Origin: Myxococcales bacterium
Lineage (GTDB): Bacteria > Myxococcota_A > Polyangia > Palsa-1104 > JAEUJZ01
Assembly (NCBI GenBank): GCA_016794365.1
Contig: JAEUKB010000097.1
Location: 124,001-188,000 of the forward strand
DNA: 64,000 bases
Direction: 5' to 3'
This document shows positions 61,599 through 64,000 of this stretch, in pieces. Positions within the stretch are counted from its first letter, which is position 1, and every line of letters starts with the position of its first letter. The notes below the pieces were generated by a model. It saw only the letters and a list, made by a program, of their open reading frames with translations, did not search any database and had not been told where the DNA came from. Position numbers and translations under genes: made by a program.

Positions 61599-63640
61599 TG
61601 TCCTCTCGCAACGCAGAACGATCGTTGTTTGAACCGGCGCTGATTATGCAGGCTGCACTGGCCAGTGTGCGCAAGCTGGCACCGCAGCACATGATCAAAA
61701 ATCCGGTGATGTTTGTCGTTGAAGTAGGCAGCCTGCTCACGCTGATCTTGTGTCTGCGCGATGTGATGAGTCCTTCCTCTGTGACTTCTCCGCACTGGTT
61801 TTCGGCAGCAGTCTGTCTGTGGCTGTGGTTTACCGTGCTGTTTGGTAACTTTGCGGAAGCCGTCGCTGAAGGTCGAGGCAAAGCGCAGGCCGATACGCTG
61901 CGGAAGATGCGCAAGGAAACCAGGGCACGCAAGCTCTGTGATGGAAAGGAGGAATCGGTCTCTGCATCTGCTCTGCGCAAGGGAGACATCGTGCTGGTGT
62001 CCGCTGGCGAGCTGATTCCCGGGGATGGAGAGATCATTGAAGGCATCGCATCCGTAGATGAATCGGCGATGACCGGAGAGTCTGCTCCAGTGATTCGGGA
62101 AAGTGGCGGTGATCGATCTGCTGTCACAGGGGGAACCAAGGTTCTGTCCGATCACATCACGGTCAGGATCTCTGCCGATCCGGGACAGTCGTTTTTGGAT
62201 CGAATGATTGCGCTGGTCGAAGGCGCATCGCGACAAAAGACTCCCAATGAGATCGCTCTTCACATCTTGCTTGTGGGACTCACGCTGGTGTTTCTGTTTG
62301 CCTGTGTATCGCTGGTTCCTCTCGGTTCCTATTCCCAGCTTAGGCTGTCCATCACCGTCGTGGTGGCGCTGCTGGTCTGTCTCATTCCCACCACGATCTC
62401 TGGACTGCTTTCCGCGATCGGAATTGCCGGAATGGATCGCATGCTGCGGAAGAATGTGCTGGCGATGAGTGGTCGAGCAGTTGAAGCGGCAGGTGATGTC
62501 GATACGCTGCTGCTCGATAAGACAGGAACGATTACGATGGGAAACCGCATGGCGACTGAGCTGATTCCGCTGCGTGGAGTGGCCATCGATGCACTGGCCG
62601 ATGCGGCGCAGCTGGCCAGCCTGGCTGATGAGACGCCCGAAGGTCGCTCCATTGTGGTGCTGACCAAGGATCGCTACGGTCTACGCGGACGGGACGCGGC
62701 GCGGTTTCACTTCGTTCCGTTTTCCGCGCAGACCCGCATGAGTGGCTGCGATGACGGTGCGCGGGTGATTCGGAAGGGAGCCGTAGAAGCAATCCGCAGA
62801 CATGTAGAAGCGCTCGGTGGCAGCGCGGATGAAGAGCTGGAAGCGCTCGCTGCTCGCATCGGTCGTACGGGTGGAACGCCACTGGCGGTTAGCGATGGCT
62901 CGAGCGTACTTGGAGTGATCCATCTAAAAGACATCGTGAAAGGAGGAATCAAAGAACGATTCGAGCGCTTCCGCGCGATGGGAATCCGAACGGTGATGAT
63001 CACGGGAGACAATCCTCAGACCGCTGCGGCCATTGCACAGGAAGCAGGCGTAGATGATTTTCTGGCAGAAGCGACACCGGAAACCAAGCTGCGTCTCATC
63101 AAAGCAGAACAGGACAAAGGAAAGCTGGTGGCGATGACTGGCGACGGAACCAACGATGCCCCAGCGCTGGCCCAAGCGGATGTCGGGGTCGCGATGAACA
63201 CCGGAACCCAAGCCGCAAAGGAAGCCGGAAACATGGTCGATCTCGATTCAAATCCGACCAAGCTGCTCGAAGTGGTAGAGGTCGGCAAGCAGATCCTGAT
63301 GACGCGCGGCTGCTTGACAACATTTTCGATCGCCAATGATGTCGCCAAGTACTTTGCGATCTTGCCTGCGCTGTTTGTCCCAGCGTTTCCGCAGCTCGCA
63401 CCGCTCAACATCATGCACTTGTCTTCCCCACAGAGCGCGATCTTGGCAGCCGTGATGTTCAACGCGCTCATCATCGTGGTCCTGATTCCGCTTGCACTGC
63501 GCGGAGTCCGCTACCGACCCCTGGGAGCTGCACAGCTACTGCGACGCTCGCTCCTTGTGTTCGGATTGGGTGGAATCATCACCCCGTTCGTTGGTATCAA
63601 GCTGCTTGACCTGCTGCTCTCTGTCCTCAACCTGGTGTAG
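61598..63640 (+). CDS. kdpB: Potassium-transporting ATPase subunit B (P-type ATPase)
   Basis: ATG 61598 overlaps the kdpA stop as TGATG. The 680 residues carry the P-type ATPase motifs: phosphorylated Asp307 in LLLDKTGTITMGN, the TGES loop (SAMTGESAPV), and VAMTGDGTNDAPALAQADVGVAM. The membrane helices match KdpB, with its SVTSPHWFSAAVCLWLWFTV and CLIPTTISGLLSAIG. Hydrolysis of ATP drives K+ uptake through KdpA. kdpC follows after nine bases. Confidence 0.97.
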   Translation: MSSRNAERSLFEPALIMQAALASVRKLAPQHMIKNPVMFVVEVGSLLTLILCLRDVMSPSSVTSPHWFSAAVCLWLWFTVLFGNFAEAVAEGRGKAQADTLRKMRKETRARKLCDGKEESVSASALRKGDIVLVSAGELIPGDGEIIEGIASVDESAMTGESAPVIRESGGDRSAVTGGTKVLSDHITVRISADPGQSFLDRMIALVEGASRQKTPNEIALHILLVGLTLVFLFACVSLVPLGSYSQLRLSITVVVALLVCLIPTTISGLLSAIGIAGMDRMLRKNVLAMSGRAVEAAGDVDTLLLDKTGTITMGNRMATELIPLRGVAIDALADAAQLASLADETPEGRSIVVLTKDRYGLRGRDAARFHFVPFSAQTRMSGCDDGARVIRKGAVEAIRRHVEALGGSADEELEALAARIGRTGGTPLAVSDGSSVLGVIHLKDIVKGGIKERFERFRAMGIRTVMITGDNPQTAAAIAQEAGVDDFLAEATPETKLRLIKAEQDKGKLVAMTGDGTNDAPALAQADVGVAMNTGTQAAKEAGNMVDLDSNPTKLLEVVEVGKQILMTRGCLTTFSIANDVAKYFAILPALFVPAFPQLAPLNIMHLSSPQSAILAAVMFNALIIVVLIPLALRGVRYRPLGAAQLLRRSLLVFGLGGIITPFVGIKLLDLLLSVLNLV

Positions 63641-63649
63641 GAGATCTTC

Positions 63650-64000
63650 ATGCTCCAACAAATCGCGCTGCCCGCGCTGCGTGTGACCGCTGTCACGCTG
63701 TTTCTGACGGGTCTTGTCTATCCTCTGGCTTGCGTACCGATTGCACAGCTCCTGTTTCCGCAGCGAGCCAGTGGTAGTCTGATCTTCGATGATCGCGGTG
63801 AAGTCATTGGCTCTGCACTGATCGGACAGCGCTTTGCTTCTCCACATTACTTTCAGGGTCGTCCTTCTGCTGCGGGGACTGATGGTTACGATGCAAGCGC
63901 GTCTTCCGGTTCCAACTTCGGTCCCACTTCACAGCGATTACAGCGACGGGTACAGAGCGATCTTACGCGACTTCAAGCGGACAATCCAGACCAGCACCAA
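63650..64000 (+). CDS. kdpC: Potassium-transporting ATPase subunit C, N-terminal part
   Basis: The frame runs off the window end without a stop. The 117 visible residues begin MLQQIALPALRVTAVTLFLT with the membrane helix GLVYPLACVPIAQLLFP, then GSALIGQRFASPHYFQGRPSAAG and YDASASSGSNFGPTS, the KdpC signature with the GRPSA and SGGSN-like blocks. KdpC binds KdpB and aids ATP affinity. The sensor genes kdpDE are not in the window; they may follow downstream. Confidence 0.95.
   Translation, partial: MLQQIALPALRVTAVTLFLTGLVYPLACVPIAQLLFPQRASGSLIFDDRGEVIGSALIGQRFASPHYFQGRPSAAGTDGYDASASSGSNFGPTSQRLQRRVQSDLTRLQADNPDQHQ

Overview
The window looks like chromosomal DNA of a Gram-negative, predatory or soil-type bacterium of the Myxococcota (old Deltaproteobacteria), perhaps Polyangia-like. 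The evidence is an FHA plus AgmX/PglI-type energy transducer, many lipoproteins with Pro/Asp-rich linkers, an FG-GAP lipoprotein, a mono-haem beta-propeller lipoprotein, a DUF1501 remnant, a Ser/Thr kinase fragment and family 2B encapsulins. This assignment is inference; no rRNA or tRNA is present to confirm it. Both edges cut genes (a NUDIX hydrolase on the left, kdpC on the right).

Layout. 0-5.6 kb: a NUDIX tail, a secreted Cys-rich protein, then a four-gene + strand operon (MORN-like/beta-barrel protein, GH18-like lipoprotein, ATP-grasp ligase of the glutathionylspermidine synthase type, lipoprotein). 5.8-11 kb: FHA/AgmX protein, FadL-type porin and thioredoxin reductase on the - strand. 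11-14.3 kb: methyltransferase, SGNH hydrolase and MBOAT acyltransferase, a surface-glycan O-acylation set. 14.2-22.1 kb: YbeY, mono-haem propeller lipoprotein, 6-phosphogluconate dehydrogenase, glycosyltransferase, periplasmic methyltransferase and a sensor kinase. 22.1-22.7 kb: a palindromic MITE-like element whose flanking TAA is the kinase stop codon, followed by eleven 42-43 bp tandem repeats. 22.7-35.4 kb: GlmU operon, ABC exporter, DUF2269/DoxX membrane pair, a two-subunit M16 peptidase, amidase, and a Fur-type regulator facing a small operon, both carrying the same operator. 35.6-45.5 kb: FG-GAP lipoprotein, ElaA, membrane proteins, acyl-CoA synthetase, DUF2505 protein and a lipoprotein.

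46.1-52.3 kb is the most remarkable locus. It is a tight - strand operon with two family 2B encapsulin shell proteins (each with a cyclic-nucleotide-binding-like insert), a polyprenyl diphosphate synthase homologue that keeps the first but has lost the second Asp-rich motif, and a MscS channel fused to four EF-hands. It suggests an isoprenoid-related protein nanocompartment coupled to a Ca2+-sensing mechanosensitive channel.

53-57 kb: a three-activity peptidoglycan enzyme without a signal peptide, a hairpin-rich AT/GC mosaic and a tyrosine recombinase, probably a small island. 57-59.5 kb: haem oxygenase and a ferredoxin-dependent bilin reductase, i.e. a bilin-making pair in an apparently non-photosynthetic genome, translationally coupled to a decayed Ser/Thr kinase. 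59.6-64 kb: the kdp high-affinity K+ pump operon with a 27-residue leader protein, kdpF, kdpA, kdpB and partial kdpC.

By eye, Gly codons favour GGA in 1-4.6 kb and from about 34 kb onward but GGC in between, so the window may be a compositional mosaic.
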